DNA of 64,000 bases from Enterovibrio gelatinilyticus (GCF_028683095.1 NZ_JAJUBC010000006.1:1-64000), one strand, 5' to 3'; counted from the first letter of the stretch, positions 27,351-37,194 are shown. Notes: generated from the letters alone by a model not told the origin. Program-made: numbers and translations.

Positions 27351-29033
27351 ATGAAAATTTTCCCGCTTTCTTTGATCGCTTTAGCGCTCTCCTCGTCGAT
27401 GGCATTCGCTGCACCAGATCTTATTCTGAAAAACGGCGACATTGTTACGGTAACAAGTGAACAAGATCGCGCTCAAGCTATCGCCATCAAAGACGGTAAA
27501 ATCGTCGCGGTTGGCAGCACGAAAGACGTGCTCAAACAGAAAGGCAAAAACACTGAAGTACGCGATCTTGAAGGCAAAACTGTCACGCCAGGTTTTATCG
27601 ACGCTCATGGTCACTTTGCGAATTACATTCCCTTAGCAAACTCGCTGTTTGTTTACCCTTCTCCAATGGGAACAAGTGACAGTGTTGGTGACATTCAAAA
27701 CGAACTCCAACGCCATTTTTCACAGCCAGGATTAAATAAAGACATTCTTCACATTGCATTCGGTTATGACGACTCTGTTCTCGCTGAAAAGCGTCACCCA
27801 AATATACAAGAAATGGATAAGGTTACCGGTGATTTCAGCGTTTGTATGATGCACGTCTCTGGTCACTTAGGCGTGTGTAACACGGCAGGCATGACACAAA
27901 TTGGTTACTCCACAGCATCAGAGAACCCGAGCGGCGGCATTATCCACAAAGATAGCAACGGTGAGTTGACTGGCTTGATTGAAGAATCCGCGACTTATGC
28001 GCTTTTTCCACATTTGACGGTTGGCAGCCAAAAGGAGGCCCTTGCCAATTGTCAGAAGGCTCAAGATCTCTTTGCCAGTTATGGTGTGACAACCGCGCAA
28101 GAAGGTTTAGCAACGGCTTCCACACTAGGGCTTATCAAATCCATGGCCGATACTGGCGCACTAAAAATTGATGTATTGGCGTATGCCAAATGGGTAGATT
28201 TCGAAACCATCTTGGAGAACATGAAGCTTGGTGAGTACAACAACGGCCTGAAACTGGCGGGGATGAAAGTCACGGGTGATGGCTCTCCTCAAGGAAAGAC
28301 CGCTTTCCTATCTACGCCGTACTTTGAAGTGCCGCACAGCCACTCTTATCACTATCACGGCTATCCTGTCTTGAACCAAGATGAAATGGATCACTACGTA
28401 GATTTGGCTTTTCAACACAACGCACAATTGATCAGTCACGCGAATGGTGATGCCGCTGCCGATTTACTGTTAAATGCAGTAGAAAAAGCCAACGCAAAGT
28501 ACGGGGAGCGAGATCACCGCACTACAACGATTCATGCTCAAACGATGCGTCTCGACCAAATCAAACGCATGCGTGATGCCGGAATGATGGCGTCTTACTT
28601 CCCAGCTCACACCTTCTTTTGGGGTGATTACCATCGCGACTCTGTTCTAGGCCCATGGCGCGCATCAAACATCTCTCCGATGGGATGGGCTGAGGAGTTT
28701 GGGCTAACATACACCATTCACATGGATGCTCCCGTTGCCTTCCCAGACCAAATGCTAAACATGTGGACCGCCGTTAACCGTGTTACGCGTTCTGGCGAAA
28801 CGCTAGGTGAACACCACAAAATCACCCCTTACCAAGCACTGGAAGCCGTCACTAAAACCGCGGCATACCAAAACTTTGAAGAAATAGAAAAAGGCACTAT
28901 CGAAGTGGGAAAACGAGCAGACTTGGTCGTTTTAGCACAAAACCCTTTGAATGTTGAGCCATTGGAAATCAAAGACATTAAGGTGTTAGAAACCATCAAA
29001 GATGGTAAAACTGTGTTTGAATTCGCGGGCTAA
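27351..29033 (+). CDS. Secreted YtcJ-like metal-dependent amidohydrolase
   Basis: The ATG at 27351, preceded by GCAGAGGTCGAT, begins a clear signal peptide (MKIFPLSLIALALSSSMAFA); earlier in-frame starts would bury it. The 560-residue protein has the amidohydrolase-3 layout: a small beta domain (LILKNGDIVTV...GKIVAVGS), the metal motif DAHGHF near residue 85, a TIM barrel, and the C-terminal GKRADLVVLAQNPL. YtcJ relatives hydrolyse amides or N-substituted amines, but the substrate is open. Export of this family is less common than cytoplasmic location. Confidence 0.88.
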   Translation: MKIFPLSLIALALSSSMAFAAPDLILKNGDIVTVTSEQDRAQAIAIKDGKIVAVGSTKDVLKQKGKNTEVRDLEGKTVTPGFIDAHGHFANYIPLANSLFVYPSPMGTSDSVGDIQNELQRHFSQPGLNKDILHIAFGYDDSVLAEKRHPNIQEMDKVTGDFSVCMMHVSGHLGVCNTAGMTQIGYSTASENPSGGIIHKDSNGELTGLIEESATYALFPHLTVGSQKEALANCQKAQDLFASYGVTTAQEGLATASTLGLIKSMADTGALKIDVLAYAKWVDFETILENMKLGEYNNGLKLAGMKVTGDGSPQGKTAFLSTPYFEVPHSHSYHYHGYPVLNQDEMDHYVDLAFQHNAQLISHANGDAAADLLLNAVEKANAKYGERDHRTTTIHAQTMRLDQIKRMRDAGMMASYFPAHTFFWGDYHRDSVLGPWRASNISPMGWAEEFGLTYTIHMDAPVAFPDQMLNMWTAVNRVTRSGETLGEHHKITPYQALEAVTKTAAYQNFEEIEKGTIEVGKRADLVVLAQNPLNVEPLEIKDIKVLETIKDGKTVFEFAG

Positions 29034-29067
29034 ACATGGGTGAATAACATCACTTAATACGAATCAA

Positions 29068-29093
29068 AAAGGCGGACTCCATGTCCGCCTTTC
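29068..29093 (+). terminator. Terminator of the amidohydrolase gene
   Basis: Hairpin AAAGGCGGAC-TCCAT-GTCCGCCTTT between the amidohydrolase gene and the convergent pstB. Confidence 0.85.
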
Positions 29094-29121
29094 ATGTTAT
29101 TTCTCACTTAAAAACAACAAA

Positions 29122-30003
29122 CTAACCGAAACGCCCACTGATGTAATCACGTGTTAATTTATGCTCTGGGTTGTTGAATACGTTTTCGGTGGTATTCAAC
29201 TCTACTAAGTCGCCCAAATGAAAGTAGGCGGTGCGGTCTGAGACACGCTTAGCTTGTGACATGGAGTGCGTGACCATCACGATGCTGAAGTTCTCTTTCA
29301 GTTCTTCAATCAAATCTTCGATGATACCCGTTGCGATTGGGTCAAGTGCTGAACACGGCTCATCCATCAGAATCACTTCCGGTGCAATCGCGATGCTTCG
29401 CGCAATACAAAGGCGCTGTTGCTGGCCACCCGACAAACCAGTCGCAGGCTGATCCAAACGTGACGCTACTTCATCCCACAAACCTGCACGGCGCAGTGAT
29501 TCTTCGATCACGCCGTCTAGCTCGTCTTTGCTGTCAACCAAACCATGAATACGCGGGCCATAAGCCACATTGTCATAGATGGATTTCGGGAATGGGTTTG
29601 GACGTTGGAATACCATGCCGACTTGTGAACGCAACTCAACGATTTCTTGCTCTTTGGCATAGATATTATGGCCGTCCAACAAAATCTCGCCTTTCACTTC
29701 ACAGCCAGGAACCGTATCGTTCATGCGATTTAAACAACGAAGAAACGTGGATTTACCACAGCCTGACGGGCCAATCATGGCAAGCACTTGTTTCTCACCA
29801 ATATCGAGATTGATGTTACGAATGGCTGATTTTGCGCCCGCTTCGTAGCTCACGCTGACGTTTCTAGCCGTCATTCTTGGTGCGTCTACAAACGGGACAC
29901 CACAGGTCTCTTTCGGGGCTGCAGTGTGCTCAGCCGCTTCCATTTTCTTTTTCTGCGGGAATTCACCGACATGTGTCATTGCAGTTGTGGTCGTGGTTGT
30001 CAT
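29122..30003 (-). CDS. pstB: Phosphate ABC transporter ATP-binding protein PstB
   Basis: ATPase of the high-affinity phosphate importer. Walker [10 protein letters not shown], signature [16 protein letters not shown] and Walker B VILMDEP are present. The ATG at 30003 is seven bases from AGGAG and is preferred over the ATG six bases upstream. At 293 residues it is about 35 longer than E. coli PstB; the extra N-terminus is a polar Thr/Lys/Glu-rich stretch ([19 protein letters not shown]). It is the last gene of the pstS-C-A-B run; phoU does not follow here. Confidence 0.95.
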   Translation of the reverse strand: MTTTTTTAMTHVGEFPQKKKMEAAEHTAAPKETCGVPFVDAPRMTARNVSVSYEAGAKSAIRNINLDIGEKQVLAMIGPSGCGKSTFLRCLNRMNDTVPGCEVKGEILLDGHNIYAKEQEIVELRSQVGMVFQRPNPFPKSIYDNVAYGPRIHGLVDSKDELDGVIEESLRRAGLWDEVASRLDQPATGLSGGQQQRLCIARSIAIAPEVILMDEPCSALDPIATGIIEDLIEELKENFSIVMVTHSMSQAKRVSDRTAYFHLGDLVELNTTENVFNNPEHKLTRDYISGRFG

Positions 30004-30013
30004 TTCCATACTC

Positions 30014-31315
30014 CTACCATCTGCGCTCTAAGCGCTTACGCATGATAACGGCACATGCGTTCATAAATGCCAAGAACGCCAGCAGCACCATAATTGCGCC
30101 CGATGTATTCTCAACAAAACCTTTTTCTGGGTTTTCTGCCCAGAGATAAATTTGTACAGGTAACGCCGTTGCTGCATCGAGTGGGCCAGAAGGCACTTCT
30201 ACGATAAATGCAACCATACCAATCATCAGCAGCGGCGCGGTTTCACCCAAGGCTTGTGCCATCCCGATGATGGTGCCAGTTAGCATGCCCGGCATTGCCA
30301 AAGGCAATACGTGGTGCATGACCATTTGCATTTTTGATGCGCCGACACCCAATGCAGCATCACGCACGGATGGCGGCACAGCTTTGATCGCGGCACGGCT
30401 TGAAATAATGATGGTTGGCAGTGTCATCAAGGTCAGTACCAAACCGCCCACTACAGGCGCGGAGCGAGGTAAATCCGCCACATTCAAGAACACAGCCAAG
30501 CCGAGCAAACCAAACACAATCGAAGGAACCGCTGCCAGGTTATTGATGTTGATTTCAATCAGTTCGGTGGCACGGTTGCGTGGCGCAAACTCTTCTAGGT
30601 AAATTGCTGCAGATATACCAATTGGAAAGCTCAAGGCTAACGTGACCAACAAGGTGTAGAACGAGCCAACGGTTGCGCCCCAAATGCCGGCAAGCTCTGC
30701 ATCTCGGCTATCGCCATTGGTGAAGAAGTTCTTGTTAAAGACAGTGCGCACATTGCCTTCACGCTTCAATTCGTCATACCACTCAATTTGCTGGTTCTTG
30801 AACTGACGACCATCTTCAGGAGTGCTGGCTTTGATGTTGCCCTTGTTGTATTGGTTGAAGTTATCACCCGCTTGCGCCCAATACTCGAGCTTCTGTCCAA
30901 TCAAGGATGGGTCCGCAATCACCCTGTCCCGCAAATCGTATTCTGCACCGTTCGATAGAAACGAATACAGCGCACGTTTGTTCTTGCGGCCATCAACAGG
31001 GATTTCTTGAAGAATGGCTTTGCGCACCACTTTGCGGAAGCTAGCATTCATTAATGTCTTTTTGTTGATGTCTTGCCCATCAATACCCAACGCGCTTTCA
31101 GACAAATCCACGGTCAGTTTGATTTCCGTGGTGTAGAACGCGGTGTAGCCGTCAGAGACAATGGTTGTCATCAGCACGATCAGAAAAGCAAAGGCCATGG
31201 ATATAGAGGCAACACCATAGAAACGGAAACGCTTTTCTTTTGCGCGGCGACGTGCGACGCCAGCTTTGACTTTCGCTCGCTTAGTTTCAGCGATTTTCAA
31301 TAATCTATCAGTCAT
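30014..31315 (-). CDS. pstA: Phosphate ABC transporter permease PstA
   Basis: A permease of 433 residues, longer than the E. coli protein (296). One N-terminal membrane helix (about 30-55, [27 protein letters not shown]) is followed by an extended periplasmic region of about 150 residues, then five core helices with the EAA-type loop [29 protein letters not shown]. The start overlaps the end of pstC by 8 bp, indicating translational coupling. Confidence 0.93.
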   Translation of the reverse strand: MTDRLLKIAETKRAKVKAGVARRRAKEKRFRFYGVASISMAFAFLIVLMTTIVSDGYTAFYTTEIKLTVDLSESALGIDGQDINKKTLMNASFRKVVRKAILQEIPVDGRKNKRALYSFLSNGAEYDLRDRVIADPSLIGQKLEYWAQAGDNFNQYNKGNIKASTPEDGRQFKNQQIEWYDELKREGNVRTVFNKNFFTNGDSRDAELAGIWGATVGSFYTLLVTLALSFPIGISAAIYLEEFAPRNRATELIEININNLAAVPSIVFGLLGLAVFLNVADLPRSAPVVGGLVLTLMTLPTIIISSRAAIKAVPPSVRDAALGVGASKMQMVMHHVLPLAMPGMLTGTIIGMAQALGETAPLLMIGMVAFIVEVPSGPLDAATALPVQIYLWAENPEKGFVENTSGAIMVLLAFLAFMNACAVIMRKRLERRW

Positions 31316-32690
31316 ACTGCTCTCGATATTTCTTCACGATTCGAAGTGCGACAAAGTTAAGCGCCAAGGTCACGACAAACAACGTCAAACCTAGTGCGAA
31401 TGCTGCAAGTGTTTTCGGGCTATCAAACTCTTGGTCGCCCACCAGCAAGGTCACGATTTGAACGGTGACTGTGGTAACAGAATCGAGGGGATTCGCGGTG
31501 AGGTTTGCTGAAAGGCCAGCAGCCATAACAACAATCATGGTTTCACCGATTGCTCGGGAAACGGCGAGCAGCAAACCACCGACAATGCCCGGTAATGCTG
31601 CAGGGAGAACCACACTTTTGATGGTTTCTGAGCGCGTTGCCCCTAAGCCTAGCGACCCATCGCGCAGCGCTTGAGGTACGGCGGTGATCACGTCATCCGA
31701 CAGTGATGACACAAACGGGATAATCATGACGCCCATGACGGCACCCGCGGCAAGTGCGCTCTCTGAAGATGCGCCACTCAGGCCAATAGAATGTGCGATA
31801 TCGCGAATGAATGGCGCGGCAGTCAATGCTGCAAAGAAGCCATAAACCACGGTGGGGATACCCGCGAGAATTTCCAAAATCGGCTTAACGATATTACGCA
31901 CTCGTGGAGAGGCGTATTCCGCCAAGTAAATCGCACTCATCAAGCCAATTGGCGCGGCGATACACATGGCGATCAATGAGATCATCAAGGTACCGGTAAA
32001 GAGTGGAATTGCGCCGAATGCACCGCTTGCACCTTGCTGATCAGCACGAAGTGCAATTTGTGGCGACCAAGATGTTCCAAACAAAAAGTCGGTCACAGGA
32101 ATTATTTGGAAGAAACGAATCGCTTCAAACAACACAGAAAGGACGATACCTAAGGTAGTCAAAATCGCCAGCGTTGAACAAAACATGAGGAAGATTTGAA
32201 GGCATCTTTCTACATAGTGTCTGGCTTTCAGCTTAGGTTTAACGATACGCCAACCTAATGCCAACCCCATCAGAGATAAAGCTGCAACGGCGACAAAACG
32301 CAAGGTCTGCCCGATGCCTTCTAGGTGTTGATAGTGTCCTGCTGCTGCCAATAGGCTTGGGTCTTCTGTTTGGAGAACACCGTTAGCAATATGGATAATT
32401 TGGCTATATAGCAGTTGGATATTCTGGTGCGAGTCAATGGTCGCTTGCGGCAGTTGCGCCATAACCAATGATTCAACCAGACTTGGCTCGACGGCTTGCC
32501 AAATCACCAGCAATATAAAACTCGGAATTGCTGCGAGAATGGCAGCAAACGAACCGTAATATACAGGCCGAGAGTGAAGCGTGTTCAAACCACCGTTTAC
32601 GGTAGCAACATCTCGGGAGCGTTTTTTGGCGAGGAAATAGGCGCTAAAAGTTAGCAGCACTACCATCACCATCAATGTGGATGTCGTCAT
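31308..32690 (-). CDS. pstC: Phosphate ABC transporter permease PstC
   Basis: The partner permease, 460 residues (E. coli 319). Like PstA it carries an N-terminal extension: one helix at residues 3-20, a second near 50-68, and a periplasmic stretch before the core. The EAA-type loop DGSLGLGATRSETIKSVVLPAALPGIVGG lies near residue 350. Long PstC/PstA pairs are a known variant in marine gammaproteobacteria. An 84-bp gap separates it from pstS. Confidence 0.93.
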   Translation of the reverse strand: MTTSTLMVMVVLLTFSAYFLAKKRSRDVATVNGGLNTLHSRPVYYGSFAAILAAIPSFILLVIWQAVEPSLVESLVMAQLPQATIDSHQNIQLLYSQIIHIANGVLQTEDPSLLAAAGHYQHLEGIGQTLRFVAVAALSLMGLALGWRIVKPKLKARHYVERCLQIFLMFCSTLAILTTLGIVLSVLFEAIRFFQIIPVTDFLFGTSWSPQIALRADQQGASGAFGAIPLFTGTLMISLIAMCIAAPIGLMSAIYLAEYASPRVRNIVKPILEILAGIPTVVYGFFAALTAAPFIRDIAHSIGLSGASSESALAAGAVMGVMIIPFVSSLSDDVITAVPQALRDGSLGLGATRSETIKSVVLPAALPGIVGGLLLAVSRAIGETMIVVMAAGLSANLTANPLDSVTTVTVQIVTLLVGDQEFDSPKTLAAFALGLTLFVVTLALNFVALRIVKKYREQYD

Positions 32691-32774
32691 CCCTATTCCT
32701 TAAATCCCTGATACAGCTAAAGTGGTGTGCCTTTCGGCCCACCACCAAGGGTCAACAGACCCTATAGTTACAAC

Positions 32775-33815
32775 TTACAGATTTGGCGTTAAATCTACTG
32801 CGCTGTTGCGAACCAGTTTCCAATCACGTGCTGACAGTGGAATCAGACCACGGTCAGTCAGGTAACCTTCGTCACCAATTGCATCTTCAGAAGTAAATGC
32901 CGCAACATACTCTTGAAGGCCGGGGATAACATCTGAGTGCGCTTTCTTCACGTAGAAGTAAAGTGAACGAGAAACAGGATAAGAACCGTCACCAATTGCA
33001 TCGAAGGTAGGTACTACACCGCCGATTTTCGCGCCTTGTACTTTGTCAGAGTTTTGCTCAAGGAAGCTGTAACCAAAGATGCCGAACGCGCTTGGGTTAG
33101 CATCTAGCTTCTGAACGATCAGGTTGTCGTTCTCGCCAGCTTCGATGAATGCGCCATCTTCACGAATACCGTGACACACGGCTTTGTACTTTTTCTTGTC
33201 CGCTTTTTTCATCGCTTTCAATGCTGGGTACTGCTTACAGCCGCCTTCCATTGCTAGTTCAACGAATGCATCGCGAGTACCCGACGTTGGTGGTGGACCA
33301 AGCACTTCAATTTTCAGGGCTGGAAGTGACGCGTTGACGTCTTTCCACGTTTTGTTCGGGTTTTCGATAAGGTTGCCGTTTGCATCTGGCACGACTTTCG
33401 CGAGCGCAGTGAAAAGGTCTTTCAAAGTGATGTCGAACTGCTGCGATTTCTTCGAGTTTGCGAAGGCGATGCCATCGTAGCCCACTTTCACTTCAACGAT
33501 GTCTTTGACGCCGTTCTTGGCACAAAGCTCAACTTCAGAGCTTTTGATTTTGCGAGAAGCGTTAGTAATGTCTGGCGTGTTTTCACCAACGCCGGCACAG
33601 AACAGCTTCAAACCGCCGCCTGAACCCGTAGATTCAATTTTTGGTACCGAGAATTCTGAGGTGCGACCGAAGCGTTCCGCTACTACTGTCGCAAATGGGT
33701 ACACTGTTGAGGAACCAACAATACTAATGTAGTCACGTGTTGCTGCCGCTGCGTTACCTGCTGCAAACGTTGACAGGCATACTGTGGATGCCGCAATCAG
33801 AGTCTTAAGTTTCAC
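32775..33815 (-). CDS. pstS: Phosphate-binding periplasmic protein PstS
   Basis: The likely start is GTG at 33815, five bases after GGAGG (a TTG four codons upstream overlaps the ribosome-binding site). It encodes a 346-residue precursor with signal peptide VKLKTLIAASTVCLSTFAAGNAAAA. The mature protein has the PstS phosphate-loop regions IVGSSTVYPF, ESTGSGGGLKLFC and the late GPPPTSGTRDAFVEL. It is the first gene of the operon. A pair of GTCACAT/TTCACAT repeats upstream may be part of a Pho box. Confidence 0.95.
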   Translation of the reverse strand: MKLKTLIAASTVCLSTFAAGNAAAATRDYISIVGSSTVYPFATVVAERFGRTSEFSVPKIESTGSGGGLKLFCAGVGENTPDITNASRKIKSSEVELCAKNGVKDIVEVKVGYDGIAFANSKKSQQFDITLKDLFTALAKVVPDANGNLIENPNKTWKDVNASLPALKIEVLGPPPTSGTRDAFVELAMEGGCKQYPALKAMKKADKKKYKAVCHGIREDGAFIEAGENDNLIVQKLDANPSAFGIFGYSFLEQNSDKVQGAKIGGVVPTFDAIGDGSYPVSRSLYFYVKKAHSDVIPGLQEYVAAFTSEDAIGDEGYLTDRGLIPLSARDWKLVRNSAVDLTPNL

Positions 33816-33909
33816 ATCAACCTCCAAGTCGATATCTATTCTGTGAAGCAGTGCAAAGCGCTAACTGCTTTCGATTTCGGTTAAAACTGACGTAAAAGTT
33901 AGAGCCCTA

Positions 33910-33938
33910 ATGTGACGCTTAGCTTAACGAAATGTGAA
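33910..33938 (-). promoter_or_regulatory. Candidate PhoB-binding repeats upstream of pstS
   Basis: On the minus strand TTCACAT (33932-33938) and GTCACAT (33910-33916) are 22 bp apart, two 11-bp Pho-box units. The match to the CTGTCAT consensus is partial. They lie about 95-125 bp upstream of the pstS start, a normal position for PhoB activation. Confidence 0.35.
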
Positions 33939-34020
33939 CATTCCATTACATCGGCAGCCCGATCACCACTGAAACATTAACTAAATCAATACGTCACGCG
34001 AATGACATATTTCACCCTTA

Positions 34021-34071
34021 GGTTATACCCAATAAACCTGAAGATGCTCGATTTCAGGTTGCTGAGTATAT
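34021..34071. repeat. Short dispersed-type palindromic element (TATACCCA ends)
   Basis: Imperfect outer ends TATACCCA and TGAGTATA enclose a hairpin with arms AACCTGAA and TTCAGGTT. I recall similar elements dispersed in Vibrionaceae intergenic regions. The 33816-34270 gap otherwise holds the pstS promoter and no gene I can support. Confidence 0.5.
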
Positions 34072-34270
34072 TTCCCATGCCTCAATCTCCGCGCCTCTGT
34101 AGCGCTCATAGCAGTTTGCAGGTATCAACGTTTTTTCTCGCAGAGCACGCATGATGAAAGCCAACAAGTGGTTTCTCATTGCCGTGATTGTTTGTCGCGA
34201 AAGTCAAAAAGCGCACACAACAGCAATCAAAACGGCTCACCTAGCGGTGACGCGAAAATAGGAAAAATGC

Positions 34271-34783
34271 ATGACGAGAAAAAGCGAACCCACCACATGC
34301 CAAAAGCAAGCATGCCAAGAGCCAGTTTGCCAAGAGGGAGCATTGACCAAAATAGGTTTAGCAGGGCAAGCTAGCCGTCAAAACGCCAAACCCAGCGTCT
34401 TGTTTCTATGTGATGGAAAGGAGGGATATTCTCTTGTTGCTCAGTCGATACTGACGCACAAAGCAAATAGCTATTTCAGAGGATTTAGCGCGTTCACGAG
34501 CAGTACCTGCGACGTCACATCGGCATGCCACGCACTTCATCAATACAACATTGTCTGTAGCGATAAATATCATTTAAAAATCGACAATTACAAGGAAGAA
34601 CGCGTCGACTACCTCATTGCCATGTCCCCGTCATCGGTTCAATCAGGGAAACCTTTGCCTGAGTATTCAAAGTTCATTCCTTGGGATGTCACAGGAGGGG
34701 GCGAGGTAAGCAATAAACACAGTGTTGTGAAATACATCAACGAGCAAATTAACTATTTTCTCTCTGTTTATCTTTATCGGTAA
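34271..34783 (+). CDS. ArsC / low-molecular-weight phosphatase-like protein with degenerate P-loop
   Basis: A 170-residue protein. After a cysteine-rich N-terminal stretch (three Cys in residues 10-20), residues 42-165 follow the ArsC/LMW-PTP fold: SVLFLCDGKEGYSLVAQSIL, then a VDYLIAMSPSSVQ strand and IPWDVTGGG near the usual general-acid loop. The catalytic Cys (C47) is kept, but the essential Arg of CX5R is Tyr53. It is therefore unlikely to be an active phosphatase or arsenate reductase of the standard mechanism. It lies beyond the pst promoter in the opposite orientation; whether it links to phosphate or arsenate is speculation. Confidence 0.6.
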   Translation: MTRKSEPTTCQKQACQEPVCQEGALTKIGLAGQASRQNAKPSVLFLCDGKEGYSLVAQSILTHKANSYFRGFSAFTSSTCDVTSACHALHQYNIVCSDKYHLKIDNYKEERVDYLIAMSPSSVQSGKPLPEYSKFIPWDVTGGGEVSNKHSVVKYINEQINYFLSVYLYR

Positions 34784-34896
34784 AACTATCGACAACACAA
34801 CACTTTCGCGATCAATCCACGGATTGTCGACGCTGTCTCAAGCGTGACGGCATCACGCTAGTTAACGCATAAACGGTTAAGATAGGCTGTAAACGA

Positions 34897-36021
34897 TCAA
34901 GATAATGATGTAATTGTCACCGGACGCTTCGAAGCAGAAATCGCACAATTACGCCCTTTACCTTTCGCTTCCACCAACGCGCCATGAGCGAGATTAATCA
35001 GCTTATCTAGCGCTTTAGAAAAAGGGATCTTCTCTTCGCTGTCACTACGAAATGCACAATAACCTACGCTGATGGTCACTGGCGTCCCATCCACTTCACA
35101 CTGAGCCACATGCTCAGCCATTCGTACACACACTTTTGCAACTTCTGATTGCAAGGTATCAGGGAACCATACCAAAAATTGTTCACCACTATAGCGTGCA
35201 ACATAGTCATAGTTGCGAACCGCTTGTCTGAGCGCCACTGCAACCCCCTTGAGGATTCGGTCGCCCTCTTCATGCCCATGTTGTTCGTTGAACATATGGA
35301 AAAAATCGATATCGACCAAAGCAATAGCACCTTCCCCATCTCGGCGAATGAGCTGGTTCACTTCACGATGAAGATAATCAAACAGTGCCCCACGGTTAGG
35401 CAATTCTGTTAATGCATCGACATGTTGAATTTTCTCTAGTCTCTGACTCAAAACCCGATAGGACTCGCGAGCACCCCGCACTTCTTCACGGTACTCTTCG
35501 TTTTCTAGTTTCAGTTCCAATAAGCCCGCCATGAGCAACAAGGCTTCTTCGTCAAGAGGATGTGCCTCCCCTACTGTCTCTCCACAAAAACTCAACGTTC
35601 CCCAAACGACACCATTGAAATAAATCGCTACTCCCCAGTAAGCGACGGGCAAACTTTTAATAAACAGATGCCCCTTCAGCTTGTCATGCACGCGAGTATC
35701 TGCGGCAAGTATCGGTGTTTGCTCGCTCACTGCGATTCCACAAAATGAGGTAGACAACGGCGCAGTATCACCTGCCTGACACGCCGAGAAACTCCCTCCA
35801 ACCTCTGCTGGCCTTGTATAACACTCGACAACCTGCAGTTCTTGATCACCAACGCAAGTTAACTTCCCCGCATTCGCCGCAAAGTAATTCGCCCCAATTT
35901 CAAGCAACTGTGTCGCCCACTCAGAGAACGTCATGTCACGGCGTCGGCTCAACTGTTGTATGTGCGTCAACAAGGTATCGAGCGATGCTCGGCGACCAGA
36001 CAGCTCAATATCGGTGGTCAT
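34897..36021 (-). CDS. GAF-GGDEF protein with altered active-site motif
   Basis: A 374-residue cytoplasmic protein. Residues about 30-175 form a GAF-type sensor domain, followed by a short linker helix and a GGDEF domain (about 205-365) with DALTELPNRGALF and VDIDFFHMFNEQHGHEEGD. The active-site motif, normally GG(D/E)EF, reads SGEQF (near residues 277-281): the fourth residue, Glu in active cyclases, is Gln. Activity is therefore doubtful. No EAL domain and no membrane segment are present. Confidence 0.85.
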   Translation of the reverse strand: MTTDIELSGRRASLDTLLTHIQQLSRRRDMTFSEWATQLLEIGANYFAANAGKLTCVGDQELQVVECYTRPAEVGGSFSACQAGDTAPLSTSFCGIAVSEQTPILAADTRVHDKLKGHLFIKSLPVAYWGVAIYFNGVVWGTLSFCGETVGEAHPLDEEALLLMAGLLELKLENEEYREEVRGARESYRVLSQRLEKIQHVDALTELPNRGALFDYLHREVNQLIRRDGEGAIALVDIDFFHMFNEQHGHEEGDRILKGVAVALRQAVRNYDYVARYSGEQFLVWFPDTLQSEVAKVCVRMAEHVAQCEVDGTPVTISVGYCAFRSDSEEKIPFSKALDKLINLAHGALVEAKGKGRNCAISASKRPVTITSLS

Positions 36022-36269
36022 ATATGTGTCCCATTTGCGATATGTGTATTAAGAGGAATAGCACAGACTCAGGATTAATCGAGGATCAGTCAATTCTGTC
36101 ATCATTATTTGCAATAACCATGTAAGTACGCGGTCACCGCTAAAAAAATCAAAAGTAATGAGATACAAAACACAGTATCGATTGTTCAAATATGATCACT
36201 TTCCCCCTCCCCAAAAAAGCGATTAAATATTTCGTATCAATATTGTCGCATTTGTTTTCTACGCGCCGT

Positions 36270-37178
36270 TCATTGCCACGGTGCTGGGGATAATCTTTCT
36301 TTTAATAACTCTATAAATCCAGAAATACGTGCAGAACGCTCTTTCTCTTGGCTACCTAATAAAGCAACGATGTTTGCATCAGGTAATAAGTAATTTGGTA
36401 ACAACCGTATAAGTTCACCATTATTTATCTGGGGTTGGACATCCCACTCTGAACGCATAATGATTCCTAAGCCGGCTCTCGCCCAATCTTTAATCACTCG
36501 ACCTTCATTGCTAGCAAGTGATGGGGTGATCCGCATGACTTCATGCTTTCCATTTGAACCATCAGTAAACTGCCATAAGGTGACATCTTCATTATTCTCT
36601 CGTAATGCAATGCATTGATGTTTAGTGAGGTCTTGAGGTGTATCCGGGTATCCCATTTCCTGTACATATTTTGGAGAGGCGCATATATAGCGTTGATTTG
36701 AAGCAAGTGTGATCATCTTTAACGACGAGTCATTCAACGCGCCAATATAAATGATGATGTCCCACTTATGGTGACTCGACCAATTAGGATTGTCAGACAG
36801 TTCCAGTTCAATATCGAGTTGAGGATGCTGAGATTTATACTCGCCCAGTAATGGCGCAACATAGTCATTGCCAAAGCCAAGAGGTGCTAAGACCCTTAAC
36901 GTCCCACATACCTGCTCTTTCCTCTCATCAATCTGTTCTTGTAACTCGTCCAGCCCTCTGAGAATAACTACGCCTTTGTCATGCAGTAGCTGGCCCTCCT
37001 CTGTCAGACTCACGATACGAGATGGTCGTTGGATCAGCGTGACCGATAGTTTTCGTTCGATATGTTGAAGCCTGAGCGTCACGGAGGGCGGTGTAATATT
37101 CATTGCTCTCGCTGCATCAGCCAGCGTTCTGTGGCTTGCAATCGTCACGATGAATCTTAAGTCTTCAGAGGTGATCAT
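36270..37178 (-). CDS. LysR-family regulator of the aldolase/reductase pair
   Basis: A 302-residue LysR protein with helix-turn-helix at about 5-38 (VTIASHRTLADAARAMNITPPSVTLRLQHIE) and an effector domain. Its ATG (37176-37178) overlaps an 18-bp perfect palindrome at 37177-37194, suggesting direct autorepression. It is divergent from the PLP-enzyme gene with 126-132 bp between starts and probably controls that operon. The 36022-36269 gap contains the GGDEF gene promoter and no gene. Confidence 0.9.
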   Translation of the reverse strand: MITSEDLRFIVTIASHRTLADAARAMNITPPSVTLRLQHIERKLSVTLIQRPSRIVSLTEEGQLLHDKGVVILRGLDELQEQIDERKEQVCGTLRVLAPLGFGNDYVAPLLGEYKSQHPQLDIELELSDNPNWSSHHKWDIIIYIGALNDSSLKMITLASNQRYICASPKYVQEMGYPDTPQDLTKHQCIALRENNEDVTLWQFTDGSNGKHEVMRITPSLASNEGRVIKDWARAGLGIIMRSEWDVQPQINNGELIRLLPNYLLPDANIVALLGSQEKERSARISGFIELLKERLSPAPWQ

Positions 37179-37194
37179 TAGGTTATAACCTAAT
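37177..37194. promoter_or_regulatory. 18-bp perfect palindrome at the LysR start codon
   Basis: ATTAGGTTATAACCTAAT is fully self-complementary and overlaps the LysR initiation codon. It is the best candidate operator of the divergent promoter. Confidence 0.65.
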
